64,000 nucleotides of DNA from Streptomyces sp. R41 (GCF_041053055.1 NZ_CP163443.1:9655001-9719000), one strand, 5' to 3'; shown: positions 43,606 to 53,106, counted from the first letter of the stretch. Notes: generated from the sequence alone by a model not told the origin. Program-made: numbers and translations.

Positions 43606-43717
43606 CCGCGGCCTCCCCCGGGATCGACGACACGACAGCCCACCACTCCCACGGAATCACCGAGCCCATGCCTCATCGGAGAAAACGCACTCATCACGCC
43701 GGAAAGACAACAGCTCC

Positions 43718-44437
43718 TCAGGCATTCCAGTGCGCCTCAAGGGCTGCGGCGACCTCGGCCGGCTTCTGGATCAACGTCCAGTGGCTGCAGTCGAGTTTGA
43801 CGACCCGGGACGCTCGCACAGCTTGGCCGAGTTCATCGGCGAACGCGATCGGACAGGCCGGGTCGAGCGTCCCCCAGAGGACCAGGGACGGCGCGCACAC
43901 GTTCGCCAGTTCCGGTTCCCATTCCGCGCCCACCGTCACGGCGGAGCGGTACAGATTGAGGATGCTGTCCCTCATCGACCCGTCCACGCGACGGACCATT
44001 TCCTCGGCCACGTCAGCCGGGACATCGAGTTTGCTCAGGTCCTTGGCGAAGGACGCTGGGTCAAGCTCGTTCATGAACCGGTTGCCCTCGACCGGGTCCT
44101 GCCAGATCTTGGCCAGCGGATGCCAGCCGTACCGAGCACTGACCGGAGCGCTGCTGCCGGCCCACGTACGAACCAGGTCCGGCCGTATCGAAGCGACGCG
44201 CGCGGCGAGAATGCAGCCCCAGTCATGGCCGACCAGATCCACCGGCTCGCCGACTTGCTCCAGCCGATCGATGAGCCAATCGACGTACTCCTCTTTGGTG
44301 GAGCCGAAGTCTTGCGGCCGCGGCGCGCCGAAGCCGGGCAGGTCCCAGGCCTCGACGTCACTTCGGCTCAGGTGCCGGCGCACACCGTCCCACACACGGT
44401 GGGTGTCGGGGACGCCGTGGATCAGAACTGCAGGCAT
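43718..44437 (-). CDS. Alpha/beta hydrolase with Asp nucleophile (epoxide hydrolase/haloalkane dehalogenase-like)
   Basis: This 239-residue hydrolase has HGVPDTHRVWDGV (oxyanion region), the nucleophile elbow LVGHDWGCILAAR with Asp as nucleophile, and the catalytic His in DCSHWTLIQKPAEVA. Asp at the elbow points to epoxide hydrolase, dehalogenase or fluoroacetate dehalogenase-type chemistry rather than esterase. The cap domain is short. ATG 44437 has gaggag 8 bases upstream. A palindrome CCTCAT-AC-ATGAGG lies 26-39 bases upstream of the start. Confidence 0.9.
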   Translation of the reverse strand: MPAVLIHGVPDTHRVWDGVRRHLSRSDVEAWDLPGFGAPRPQDFGSTKEEYVDWLIDRLEQVGEPVDLVGHDWGCILAARVASIRPDLVRTWAGSSAPVSARYGWHPLAKIWQDPVEGNRFMNELDPASFAKDLSKLDVPADVAEEMVRRVDGSMRDSILNLYRSAVTVGAEWEPELANVCAPSLVLWGTLDPACPIAFADELGQAVRASRVVKLDCSHWTLIQKPAEVAAALEAHWNA

Positions 44438-44452
44438 GGACGAGCTCCTCGT

Positions 44453-44481
44453 GGGTCAAAAGCCTCATACATGAGGTTTTT
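44453..44481 (-). promoter_or_regulatory. Palindromic operator candidate upstream of hydrolase gene
   Basis: CCTCAT (44463-44468) and ATGAGG (44471-44476) form a perfect inverted repeat flanked by A and T runs. The 29-bp segment recurs in decayed form at 25961-25988. Its position next to the ribosome-binding site suggests a repressor site. Confidence 0.5.
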
Positions 44482-44978
44482 ATCATTATTACGTCCTTTG
44501 GTCCCGAAGTGCGAATCGGGGCCTTGGGGCCGGAATGTTCCGTCCCCATGCCGTGAACGCATGGTGAACGCATGGCCGAGGGGTGCCGCCGCTCCGGAGG
44601 CATCGTCAGACCGCTGAACAAGGGACGACCACCGGCGACCCGGCTGTCCATCACAGCCTGCGGCCGGTGGATGTGGTGGGGACGAGAAGGGCAGACGCAC
44701 CCTTCGGTGGTGTGCCATGAATCGGTGGCCCGGCGAGCCCCCCGTAGAACCGCTTGGGCAGCGAGAGCACCGGCAACAGGGCACCTGCCGGCGGCGCAGG
44801 CCCTTCCGCTGCCGGCCGGGTCACAGCCTGATCGTGGGAATGCGATGCCTGCCGGCGTGGCGGTGCGCGTCAAACTGAGCAACGGTCCCGCGACCACGGT
44901 GGGCGATCACTCGGCTGTCGGTGTGACCCGCGAGTAGCGTGAGTTACGGACGAACCCGCCTGGAAGGGGTGTGTGACC
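44482..44978. other. Divergent intergenic region between two hydrolases, no gene seen
   Basis: About 500 bp separate the two divergent alpha/beta hydrolase genes. Open frames here lack starts and recognisable motifs. Confidence 0.5.
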
Positions 44979-45944
44979 ATGGTCGAGCACCGCACCGTCA
45001 CGGTTGGAGGGCGTCGGCTGCACATCGCGGAGGAGGGTGAAGGACCCCTGGTTCTCCTGCTCCACGGCTTTCCCGAATGCTGGTACAACTGGCGCCACCA
45101 GTTCACGCCTCTGGCCGGGGCCGGATACCACGTCGTCGCCGTTGACCAGCGCGGTTACGCCCGCAGCGACCGGCCCGCCGCGGTTGAGGAATACACCATC
45201 CTGCACCTCGTCGGCGACGTCATCGGCCTGATCCGCGAACTCGGCGCACAGCAGGCCGTGGTCGTCGGCCACGACCTGGGCGGCATGGTCGCCTGGTCCA
45301 CCGCGCTGATGCGGCCCGACGTCGTCCGGGGGGTCGTGGGCCTCAGTGTCCCGCCGCCGCAGCGCGGTCCGGTTCCTCCGCTGCAGGCGATGCGCGAGCT
45401 GTTCGGCGGCCAGTTCTACTGGAACTACTTCCAGACCCCCGGCGTCGCGGACGCCGAGCTCGCGAAGGACCCGCACGCCACCATCCGTCGCGTGATGTAC
45501 GGCCTCTGCGGCGACAACCCGCACAGCGACCCGCCGGTCGAGCCGCTCGTCCCACCGGGCAAGGGATTCCTGGACCTCTTCGAGGACCCCGAGGAACTTC
45601 CCGCCTGGCTCACCGAGGCCGACATCGACACACTCGCGACGGAGTTCACCGAAGCCGGGTTCACCAGCGCCCTCAACTGGTACCGCAACTTCGACCGCAA
45701 TTGGCAGCTGACCGCCCCATGGGACGGCGCGCAGTACCAGATGCCCGGCCGCTACCTCACCGGCGATCGGGACCTGGTCTACGGGTTCCCGGGGATGGAC
45801 CAACTCCTTCCCGCCCTGCCCACGCTCCACCCGACCGTCGGACCGGCGCACATCCTGCCCGGCTGCGGCCACTGGATCGCCGAGGAACGCCCCGGCGAGG
45901 TGAATTCGGCGCTCCTGGAATTCTGCGGCGCCCTGAACAGTTGA
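44979..45944 (+). CDS. Alpha/beta hydrolase, epoxide hydrolase type
   Basis: This 321-residue protein has LLLHGFPECWYNWRHQF (HGFPE oxyanion motif), VVGHDLGGMVAWS with the Asp nucleophile, a cap domain at about 130-230 and GCGHWIAEERPGEVN with the catalytic His. The motifs match soluble epoxide hydrolases. It could open epoxides made by the neighbouring CYP102-type enzyme, whose gene starts 610 bases downstream on the same strand. ATG 44979 is chosen over GTG 44973 because ggaagggg sits at better spacing. Confidence 0.9.
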   Translation: MVEHRTVTVGGRRLHIAEEGEGPLVLLLHGFPECWYNWRHQFTPLAGAGYHVVAVDQRGYARSDRPAAVEEYTILHLVGDVIGLIRELGAQQAVVVGHDLGGMVAWSTALMRPDVVRGVVGLSVPPPQRGPVPPLQAMRELFGGQFYWNYFQTPGVADAELAKDPHATIRRVMYGLCGDNPHSDPPVEPLVPPGKGFLDLFEDPEELPAWLTEADIDTLATEFTEAGFTSALNWYRNFDRNWQLTAPWDGAQYQMPGRYLTGDRDLVYGFPGMDQLLPALPTLHPTVGPAHILPGCGHWIAEERPGEVNSALLEFCGALNS

Positions 45945-46036
45945 CGATCAGTCGGCTGCGGTCGAAGTCGGCACGTCTTTCGGCAGCTGTCCGCGGGAGC
46001 GCCGGGCGCCCACAGTGGTGCGGGTGCTGTCACTGC

Positions 46037-46270
46037 AGCCGCTACCGCTGCGCCTACTTCGGCGCCTACCCCGGTGTGTGGCGGCACGGCGACTGGATCA
46101 CCCTCACCTCGCACGGCTCGGTGATCGTCCACGGCCGCTCCGACGCCACCCTCAACCGCAACGGCGTGCGCCTGGGCAGTGCCGACATTCACGACGTCGT
46201 CGAACGCCTCCCCGAGATCACCGAGGCACTCGTCATCGGCGCGGAGGAACCCGGCGGTGCAGAGCTGCGA
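46037..46270 (+). pseudogene. Acetoacetyl-CoA synthetase relic, internal fragment
   Basis: About 75 codons read SRYRCAYFGAYPGVWRHGDW, then GSVIVHGRSDATLNRNGVRL and GSADIHDVVERLPEITEALV, the A8-A9 region of acetoacetate-CoA ligase (AMP-forming). No other part of the roughly 650-residue enzyme is present. The relic lies between the epoxide hydrolase and the operators of the second CYP102-type gene. Confidence 0.8.
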
Positions 46271-46418
46271 GGTCCTGTCACCCCTGGGTTCCCCGACCGC
46301 TTCGGCGGTAGTCGGCCGGACCTGTCGGCGCGAGCCGATCGGCTCGCGGTCCGGTGCGGGTGCCACCGATCCGATCACTGCACGCGTGTGAACTGAACCG
46401 GTGTGGCGCAGGTCACTC

Positions 46419-46463
46419 TGAGACAAGTTGACTCATAGGCGCTCTGTGAGTCAATCTGTCTCA
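46419..46463 (+). promoter_or_regulatory. Paired 17-bp operators before CYP102-type gene copy 2
   Basis: TGAGACAAGTTGACTCA (46419-46435) and TGAGTCAATCTGTCTCA (46447-46463) are each near-palindromic (TGAG-n-CAA-n-TTG-n-CTCA) and are also inverted to each other, with centres 28 bases apart. They lie 94-138 bases before the start codon. The sequence is unrelated to the operator of copy 1; the cognate repressor is not identified in this window. Confidence 0.75.
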
Positions 46464-46556
46464 CATGAGGGGGAATGCCGTTGCACCAGCGGCGTTCCCA
46501 CGTAACCCGACCGGTGCCCTTGCCCCTCCCCTCTCTCTGCACAAAGGAGCAAGTCC

Positions 46557-49500
46557 ATGACCACGCAACCCGTGAGCGACCGCCGTGCCACGTCCCCGGG
46601 CGGCATCCCGATCCTGAGCGACGCGCAGATCCCCGACACCAACCCGTCCGCGTACTTCGTGAAGCAGTCCGAGCAGTTCCCCGAGGGCGTCTTCAGCATC
46701 GAGGTCGGGGGCCAGGAGAACCTCTTCGTCTACGACCCGGACCTGGTGGCCGAGGTCTCCGACGAGACCCGTTTCGGGAAGCCGATCTTCGCGCCGCTGA
46801 CCCATGTCCGGGACTACACCGGCACCGGCCTGTTCACGGCCCATGAGGAGGACGACGGTGAGATCTGGGGCATGGCGCACCGGATCCTCATGCCGGCCTT
46901 CAGCCAGCGGGCCATGAAGGGCTACTACGGGCAGATGCTGGAGATCGCCCAGAACCTGGTGGGCAAGTGGGATCGTAAGGAGGGCGAGTCGGTCCACATC
47001 ACCGATGACTACACCCGGCTGACCCTGGACACGATCGCCCTGTCGGGGTTCGGCTACCGGTTCGACTCCTTCGAGAAGGAAGAGCTGCACCCCTTCCTCC
47101 GGGCGCTGCTGGAGGCGCTGGTGGAGTCGATGCGGCGCGCGCAGGAACTGCCGAGCATGACCGCGCTCCGCAAGGACGACGACAAGAAGTACCGCGAGAA
47201 CATCCAGCTGATGCGGGACCTGGTCGAGAGCGTGATCAAGGAGCGTCGTGAGGGGAAGGGCACCGGTGAGGGCGACCTGCTGGGTCTGATGCTGGAGGCC
47301 ACCGACCCGGAGACCGGCAAGCCGCTGGACGACGAGAACGTCCGTGACCAGGTGCTGACGTTCCTGATCGCCGGTCACGAGACGACCAGTGGTCTGCTGT
47401 CGTTCGCGACGTACTCGCTGATGCGCAACCCGCACGTGCTGGCCCAGGCCTACGCCGAGGTGGACCGGCTGCTGCCGGGCGACACGGTCCCGGACTACGA
47501 CACGATCATGCAGATGGACGTGATCCCGCGGATCCTGGAGGAGACCCTGCGCCTGTGGGCTCCCATCCCGATGATCATGAAGGCGCCGCTGGAGGACACC
47601 GTCATCGGCGGCCGCTATGAGCTGAAGGCAGGGACGAAGACCAACCTGCTGATGGGTCCGCTGCACAGGCACCCCAAGGCGTGGGACCGGCCGTACGAGT
47701 TCGACATCGACCGGTGGCTGCCGGAGAACCGCGCCCAGCACCACCAGCACGCCTACAAGCCGTTCGGTAACGGCCGACGTGCCTGCATCGGCCGGCAGTT
47801 CGCGCTCACCGAGGCTCGTCTGGCCCTTGCGCTGGTGCTGCAGAAGTTCAAGTTCGCCGACATGAGCGACTACAAGATGGACGTCAAGGAGGCGCTGACC
47901 CAAAAGCCCGGCGGCTTCGACCTGCTCGTCCGTCGCCGTCAGGAGCACCAGCGGACCGTGTTCGGCGTCGCGGACCTGCAGAGCGACGACGAGCAGCAGC
48001 AGGCCGCGGTCAGCGGCGTCGGGGTGAACCTGACCGTCGCCTACGGCTCCAGCCTGGGCAGCTGCGAGGACCTGGCGCGCACGATCGCCGACCGCAGTGA
48101 GCGCTCCGGCTTCGGCACCACGCTGACGAGCCTGGACGAGCTGGGCGACAACCTGCCCACCGAGGGCCTCCTCGTGGTCGTCGCCGCCAGCTACAACGGC
48201 AAGGCCCCGGACAACGCGCAGCGTTTCGACGAGCTGATCGCCGCCGGACTCCCGGAGGGCTCGCTGTCCAACGTTCGGTTCGCGCTGCTGGGCGCCGGCA
48301 ACACCCAGTGGGTGGCCACCTACCAGGCCTTCCCCACCCGGATCGAGGAGGCGCTGCTGGCCGCCGGCGCCACCCCGGTGGTCGAGCGGGGCATCGCGGA
48401 CGCGGCCGGTGACTTCGACGGCATGGCCTCCCGCTGGATGAACACCCTGTGGGCCACCCTGGCCGAGGAGTACGCCGCCGACACCTCCCAGGCCAGCGGC
48501 CCGCGCTACCAGGTGCAGCTGCTCACCGAGGCCGACGTGCGCCCGGCGATAGTCTCCGAGCAGGCCTACCCCCTCAGGGTCGTGGCCAACGAGGAACTCG
48601 TGGCCGACGCGACCGGCCTGTGGGACTTCAGCATCGAGCCCCCGCGCCCGGCCGCGAAGTCCATCACCATCGAGCTCCCGGACGGCGTCACCTATGACAC
48701 CGGCAACCACTTGGCCGTCTTTGCCAAGAACGAACGGGCCCTGGTCAACCGTGCGCTGACGCGGCTCGGCGTCGAGTCCAACCAGGTGCTGCGCCTGGAC
48801 CAGCCCGCCGGCGGCCGCACCCACCTGCCGGTCGGCGTCCCCGTCTCCGCAGGGATCCTGCTCACCGAGTTCCTGGAACTGCAGGACGTGGCCACCCGCG
48901 CCCAGATCCAGACGCTGGCCGAGCACACCGAGTGCCCGTGGACCCGACCGCAGCTGCAGGCCTACGTCGCTGATACCGCCGAGGCCGAAGAGGCTTACCA
49001 GAGCGAGGTCCTGGGCAAGCGGGTCTCCGTGCTCAACCTGCTGGAGCGCTTCCCGGCGGTCGAACTGCCGCTGGCGGTCTTCCTGGAGATGATGGGCCCG
49101 ATCCGCCCGCGGTTCTACTCCATCTCCTCCGCCCCGCTGGCCAATCCGCGGCACGTGCGGCTGACCGTGGGTCTGCTGGAAGGTCCGGCCCTGTCCGGCG
49201 ACGGCCGGTACCGCGGCACCTGCTCCGCCTACATCGCAGGCCTCAATCCCGGTGACGTGTTCTACGGCTACGTGCGTGTGCCCTCCCCGACCTTCGCGCC
49301 GCCGGCCGACCCCGCCACGCCGCTGGTCCTCATCGGTCCCGGCACCGGCATCGCGCCGCTGCGCGGCTTCCTGGAGGAGCGTGCCCACCAGCACGCGAAC
49401 GGCACCCAGGTGGGCCTGTCCCAGGTCTTCGTCGGCTGCCGCCACCCGGAGCACGACTACTTCTACGGCCAGGAGATGCAGGACTGGGAGCAGTCCGGGA

Positions 49501-49775
49501 TCGCCCAGGTGCACACCGCCTTCTCCGCGGTGACCGGCCACCCGGCCCGGTTCGTCCAGGACGCCATCGTAGGTGCGGCCGACACCGTGTGGCAGGCCAT
49601 CCAGGACGGCGCGTACATCTACGTCTGCGGCGACGGCCGCCGCATGGCACCCGCCGTGCGCGAGGCGCTCGCCGCCATCTACCGCAAGTACACCGGCAGC
49701 GACGACGAGGCCGCCCAGCAGTGGCTCGCCCAGCTGGAAGCGGACGAGCGCTACCAGCAGGACGTCTTCGCCTGA
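46557..49775 (+). CDS. Self-sufficient cytochrome P450-CPR fusion (CYP102/P450-BM3 type), copy 2
   Basis: This 1072-residue paralogue of the protein at 30235 has the same domain order: P450 with LIAGHETTSGLL, EETLR and PFGNGRRACIGRQFA (Cys410); FMN domain AYGSSLGSCEDLA; FAD RFYSISSAP; NADPH end. The heme domain has diverged in the substrate channel region (GTGLFTAHEEDDGE against GAALFTAHQHEE; PIPMIMKAPL against PIPMIGKSPL), while the last 230 residues are identical. The two enzymes may therefore accept different substrates with one reductase design. ATG 46557 has aaaggag upstream. The dehydrogenase gene follows after 130 bases. Confidence 0.96.
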   Translation: MTTQPVSDRRATSPGGIPILSDAQIPDTNPSAYFVKQSEQFPEGVFSIEVGGQENLFVYDPDLVAEVSDETRFGKPIFAPLTHVRDYTGTGLFTAHEEDDGEIWGMAHRILMPAFSQRAMKGYYGQMLEIAQNLVGKWDRKEGESVHITDDYTRLTLDTIALSGFGYRFDSFEKEELHPFLRALLEALVESMRRAQELPSMTALRKDDDKKYRENIQLMRDLVESVIKERREGKGTGEGDLLGLMLEATDPETGKPLDDENVRDQVLTFLIAGHETTSGLLSFATYSLMRNPHVLAQAYAEVDRLLPGDTVPDYDTIMQMDVIPRILEETLRLWAPIPMIMKAPLEDTVIGGRYELKAGTKTNLLMGPLHRHPKAWDRPYEFDIDRWLPENRAQHHQHAYKPFGNGRRACIGRQFALTEARLALALVLQKFKFADMSDYKMDVKEALTQKPGGFDLLVRRRQEHQRTVFGVADLQSDDEQQQAAVSGVGVNLTVAYGSSLGSCEDLARTIADRSERSGFGTTLTSLDELGDNLPTEGLLVVVAASYNGKAPDNAQRFDELIAAGLPEGSLSNVRFALLGAGNTQWVATYQAFPTRIEEALLAAGATPVVERGIADAAGDFDGMASRWMNTLWATLAEEYAADTSQASGPRYQVQLLTEADVRPAIVSEQAYPLRVVANEELVADATGLWDFSIEPPRPAAKSITIELPDGVTYDTGNHLAVFAKNERALVNRALTRLGVESNQVLRLDQPAGGRTHLPVGVPVSAGILLTEFLELQDVATRAQIQTLAEHTECPWTRPQLQAYVADTAEAEEAYQSEVLGKRVSVLNLLERFPAVELPLAVFLEMMGPIRPRFYSISSAPLANPRHVRLTVGLLEGPALSGDGRYRGTCSAYIAGLNPGDVFYGYVRVPSPTFAPPADPATPLVLIGPGTGIAPLRGFLEERAHQHANGTQVGLSQVFVGCRHPEHDYFYGQEMQDWEQSGIAQVHTAFSAVTGHPARFVQDAIVGAADTVWQAIQDGAYIYVCGDGRRMAPAVREALAAIYRKYTGSDDEAAQQWLAQLEADERYQQDVFA

Positions 49776-49905
49776 CCCTCAGACGCCGGGAGGGTGCGGC
49801 GGTCCTGACACCCCGCACCCCTCCCGGCCACCACTCATCCACGAGGCACCACACGGCACCCATCGGCCCGAACGCCGGAGTGCCGCTCACAGAAAGCAGA
49901 GCACC

Positions 49906-50952
49906 ATGGACACCATGCTCGCCGGACGCTTCCACCTGGACAGCAAGAAGTTCGCTGTGGAGGAGGTCCCCGTCCCCGTGCCCGGCCCGGGCGAGGTCCT
50001 CATCGAGGTCAAGGCCGCCGGCGTCTGCCTCTCGGACGTCCACCTGCTCGACGGCTCCCTTCCTCCGCTCTTCCTGGACTCCGACACGGTCACCGTCGGG
50101 CATGAGGTTTCCGGTGTGATCCACACCCTCGGTCCCGGCCTCAAGCGCGGCCTGACCGTCGGCACCCGCGTCACCCTGGAGGCCGGCAAGAGCTGCGGCC
50201 AGTGCGCCGGCTGCGTGCGCCGCCGCCCCTGCAGCCAGATGCGCACCGCCGGCATCGACTACGACGGCGGCTGGGCCCAGTACATGGTCACCCCCGAGGA
50301 GACCCTCATCCCCATCCCCGACAACCTCCCCTTCGACCAGGCCGCGATCATCCCCGACGCGGTCTCCACCCCCTACGCCGCCGTCGTCGCCACCGCCGGA
50401 GTCCGTCCCGCCCAGTCCGTCGGCATCTGGGGCGTGGGCGGAGTCGGCGCGCACAACGTACGCATCGCCCGCCTGGCCGGCGCCGCGCCGATCATCGCCG
50501 TCGACCCGCTGCCCAGCGCCCGCGAGCGTGCCCTGGCCTTCGGCGCGGACTTCGCCCTCGACCCGGCCGCCCCCGACTTCGCCGACCAGGTCCGCGCGGC
50601 CACCGGCGGACGGGGCCTGGACTTCGCCTTCGACTGCGCCGGCGTGCCCGCCGTCCGCGAACAGGCCGCCGCCGCACTCGGCCTGGGCGGAGTCCTCATC
50701 CTGGTCGGCATCAGCCCCAGGCCCCTCACCATCACCGAGGGCCTGACCTTCAACTACACGATGAAGCAGGTGCGCGGCCACTACGGCGCCACCCCCGAAG
50801 GCGTCACCGAACTGGTCCGGCTGGCCGAGGTCGGCCGCCTCGACCTGGCCCCCTCCATCACCGACCACATCCCGCTCGCCGACGCCGCCGACGCGGTCAA
50901 CCGGCTGGAGAACAAGATCGGCGACCCCATCCGCCTCATCCTCGTCCCCTGA
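49906..50952 (+). CDS. Zinc-dependent alcohol dehydrogenase, copy 2
   Basis: This 348-residue MDR dehydrogenase is identical to the copy at 33587 up to the last ~70 residues, including GVCLSDVHLL, VGHEVSG, CGQCAGCVRRRPC and GIWGVGGVGAH. Substitutions are FNYTMKQ, GATPEG and PLADA in the C-terminal part. Even the 130-bp spacer to the P450 gene is identical to the first cassette. It presumably oxidises the product of the fusion P450. The hairpin at 51016 follows. Confidence 0.93.
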   Translation: MDTMLAGRFHLDSKKFAVEEVPVPVPGPGEVLIEVKAAGVCLSDVHLLDGSLPPLFLDSDTVTVGHEVSGVIHTLGPGLKRGLTVGTRVTLEAGKSCGQCAGCVRRRPCSQMRTAGIDYDGGWAQYMVTPEETLIPIPDNLPFDQAAIIPDAVSTPYAAVVATAGVRPAQSVGIWGVGGVGAHNVRIARLAGAAPIIAVDPLPSARERALAFGADFALDPAAPDFADQVRAATGGRGLDFAFDCAGVPAVREQAAAALGLGGVLILVGISPRPLTITEGLTFNYTMKQVRGHYGATPEGVTELVRLAEVGRLDLAPSITDHIPLADAADAVNRLENKIGDPIRLILVP

Positions 50953-51015
50953 CACCAGAACAGAACCCGTAGCTGAACCAAAAGTTCATCAAGACCACCT
51001 CGGGCAGGGGTGAGT

Positions 51016-51047
51016 GGGCGCCGGTGCTTGAGGGAGCACCGGCGCCC
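51016..51047. terminator. Terminator of CYP102-ADH cassette copy 2
   Basis: Same 13-bp perfect stem and 6-base loop as at 34697-34728. Identity between the two cassettes ends one base after the hairpin. Confidence 0.75.
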
Positions 51048-51056
51048 GAGAAACCT

Positions 51057-51082
51057 CCTCCAGCGCTGCCGCGTCCGAGAAG
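51057..51082. repeat. 26-bp fragment of the phosphatase gene end (copy of 59638-59663)
   Basis: cctccagcgctgccgcgtcc followed by gagaag is identical to the segment near the 3' end of the SpoIIE-type gene at 59612. Both copies lie close to an IS1380 left end, which points to recombination between these loci. Confidence 0.7.
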
Positions 51083-51083
51083 G

Positions 51084-51349
51084 TGCCGGGTGACGTTGCC
51101 GAGGGCCAGGTCCAGGATCCCGGCGGGGGCGCGGCGTACGTCGTCCTGCTGCCGATCGGTCAGGGCGTCGACAGAGACGGGGACGCCGGTGGGGAAGGCC
51201 ATCAGCGTGTCCAGCAGCGCGCAGTGCGAGTCGCTGATGTACTTGAGGCCGGTCTGCTGGCGGCGCGCATGCTCGCCGGGGTCAATGGCCAGGTGCAGGG
51301 TCGCGGCACAATAGCCGCGTGGCGACGGCATCATTACGGGGCAGGTCAC
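51084..51349 (-). other. Unrecognised open frame with protein-like sequence
   Basis: Minus-strand codons read MPSPRGYCAATLHLAIDPGE, later GLKYISDSHCALLDTLMAF and LTDRQQDDVRRAPAGILDLA. The composition is that of a genuine protein, but the frame runs into the cassette terminator and its upstream side ends 6 bases from the IS1380 end. It is probably the remains of a gene cut on both sides. I do not recognise the family. Confidence 0.35.
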
Positions 51350-51354
51350 CTCAG

Positions 51355-53016
51355 CCTGGATCCACCGTGTGAATTCTGTTGACCGTATTCAGGCGGTTCA
51401 GGGTGATCTTTCGGTGTGCGGGCAGCGGTGAGAGCCGGGTGGCCGTCCGGTGCGGGGTCTCCGAGTTCTTTCGGGTCGTGGGCGGACAGGGACGGTCGCC
51501 CGGGTCAGGTGCGCATGCGGTGTCCTGTCGCTGTCCACAGGGCGGCGAAGTCGTCCGCCCAGGGCCAGCGTTGAGGCAGGTGCAGAGTGAAGCGGCGGGC
51601 TCCGGTGGCGATCCGGGCCGGGATGTGGATCAGGTGGCGGCGGATGGTGCCGCTGCGGGCCCGGGCGTGGAAGGTGGAGGCGAGGTGGCCGGCGACCCGG
51701 GCGAGGTTGTAGGCGGTGGCGGCCAGGGTGAGCCAGGCGGCGTTCGCGGTGAACTTCCCCGACGGAAGATGGGCGAGCGCGGAGGCCTCCAGGTCGGCGA
51801 AGACCTGCTCGACCTGGGCGTGTTCGCGACGCATGGGTTCGGCCTGGGACGAACGGGCTGTCGGTGAAGATGACGTGGTGGCGCCAGACGCCGAACAACT
51901 CGGCCTGCCCCTCCGGCACACTCTTCGAGGCCAGCCGCTTCACGCGGCGCACGATCAGTCGGGCGGTGGTGCGGAACGCCTTCTTCTTGCTGGTGAACGC
52001 GGTGAACGGAGCTTCGGCGATTTCCGCGTCGGAGATCCAGCGTTCCTCCGCGGCGTCCCACGCCGCGCTCGTGTACTTGATCGGTGTCCAGGCGGACTCG
52101 TCCATGCCCGCGATCGACTCGCGGATCGTCTTCTTCACCGCCACGGCCAGCGAGAAGTGCGCGCCCGCCGTTCGGCACACGTCCACCACCTTGTGGGAGA
52201 AGTACGCCGAGTCCGCACGCACGATGATCTTCGCGGTAATGCCCATTGCCCACCGCCCGCACCGTGGCCAGAGCCTCGCGCAGCAGGCTCGCCGCCCCCT
52301 TGCCGGAGCCTGCCGAGCCCTTGCGCAGCCGGGTGGCGACGATGACCCGAGCACAGGTTGCGGTCTTGACGGTGACGATCTGGAAGTGCAGACCGCGCTG
52401 CTTGGTGTAGCCGAAGGAGGCGCCCTGCTTGGCCGGCCCGTAGACCTGCTTGACCTTGGAGTCGATGTCCACGAACACCACCTCGTCCCGCTTCGGGACC
52501 AGACCGGTGTGCGCAGCCAGAGTGCAGGTGAACGCCCGCACTGCGGACTCGAGTTGGCGCACGTGCCCCCCAGGTGAAAGCGCGCAGGAACGTGCCGAGC
52601 GTGGACGGCGCACGCACCCCGCCGAACAGGCGGGACAGGCCACCGTGCCGGTGCACGTCCAGGTCCTCGATGCTGTCGGCCCCGGCGATCATGCCGCCCA
52701 CGATCGACAGGGCCTTCGCGTCGGCCGCCGTACCGGCACCGTTCTTCGCGCCGGTGAGTTTCACCTTCTCGGCCATCAACCGGGGCAGACCGCACCGCTC
52801 GGCCAGCCGGATCGTCGGGATCAGCCCGGCATGCGCGATCAGGTCCGGGTCGTCGAACGCGGCGAACAGCGTCGCCGGACTATGGGAGACCCTCACTTAC
52901 GAGGTGCCTTGCTTCGTGGGACTGATGAGGGCGTACGAACTCCCATCATCCCAGGTCAGCGGGCACCTCTTTTCATTTCGTCGTCCACAGACCGACTATC
53001 GTGCGGTGGATCCTGG
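51355..53016 (-). mobile_element. IS1380-family insertion sequence, 1662 bp, frameshifted
   Basis: Terminal inverted repeats CCTGGATCCACCG (51355-51367) and, read inward from the right, CCAGGATCCACCG (53004-53016) bound a 1662-bp element, the usual size for IS1380. Flanking tetranucleotides are tcag and tcac, so a clean 4-bp target duplication is not visible. The transposase gene inside is broken by three frameshifts. A truncated second copy starts at 59257. Confidence 0.9.
51505..52896 (-). pseudogene. IS1380 transposase, three frameshifts
   Basis: The translation runs through four frames. MRVSHSPATLFAAFDDPDLI to FLRAFTWG comes first; after a C run near 52570 follows HVRQLESAVRAFTCTL to VGNGHY. 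After a shift near 52240 follows MGITAKIIVRADSAYFSHKV to FTDSPF, and after a shift near 51860 EHAQVEQVFADLEASALAHL to the stop. The order and motifs (IIVRADSAY for a catalytic Asp, EHAQVEQVFADL for the Glu) are those of IS1380 DDE transposases. The element cannot transpose by itself unless programmed frameshifting were extreme. Confidence 0.85.
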
Positions 53017-53106
53017 TCACGACACACCTCGGTAGATCTGGACTGCAGGATGAGAGGCCAAGCGGTACGTCCGATACTGGCAGAACCGGGGGGGCATCCT
53101 CTGCTC

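Noticed and set aside
46461..49541. 1026-codon minus-strand frame opposite the second CYP102-type gene
   Set aside because: Same GC-driven shadow; its similarity to the first shadow reflects only the duplicated coding strand.
51355..53016. Active IS1380 using programmed frameshifting
   Set aside because: Three separate shifts at non-canonical positions are needed, unlike the single slippery site used by known elements; decay is simpler.
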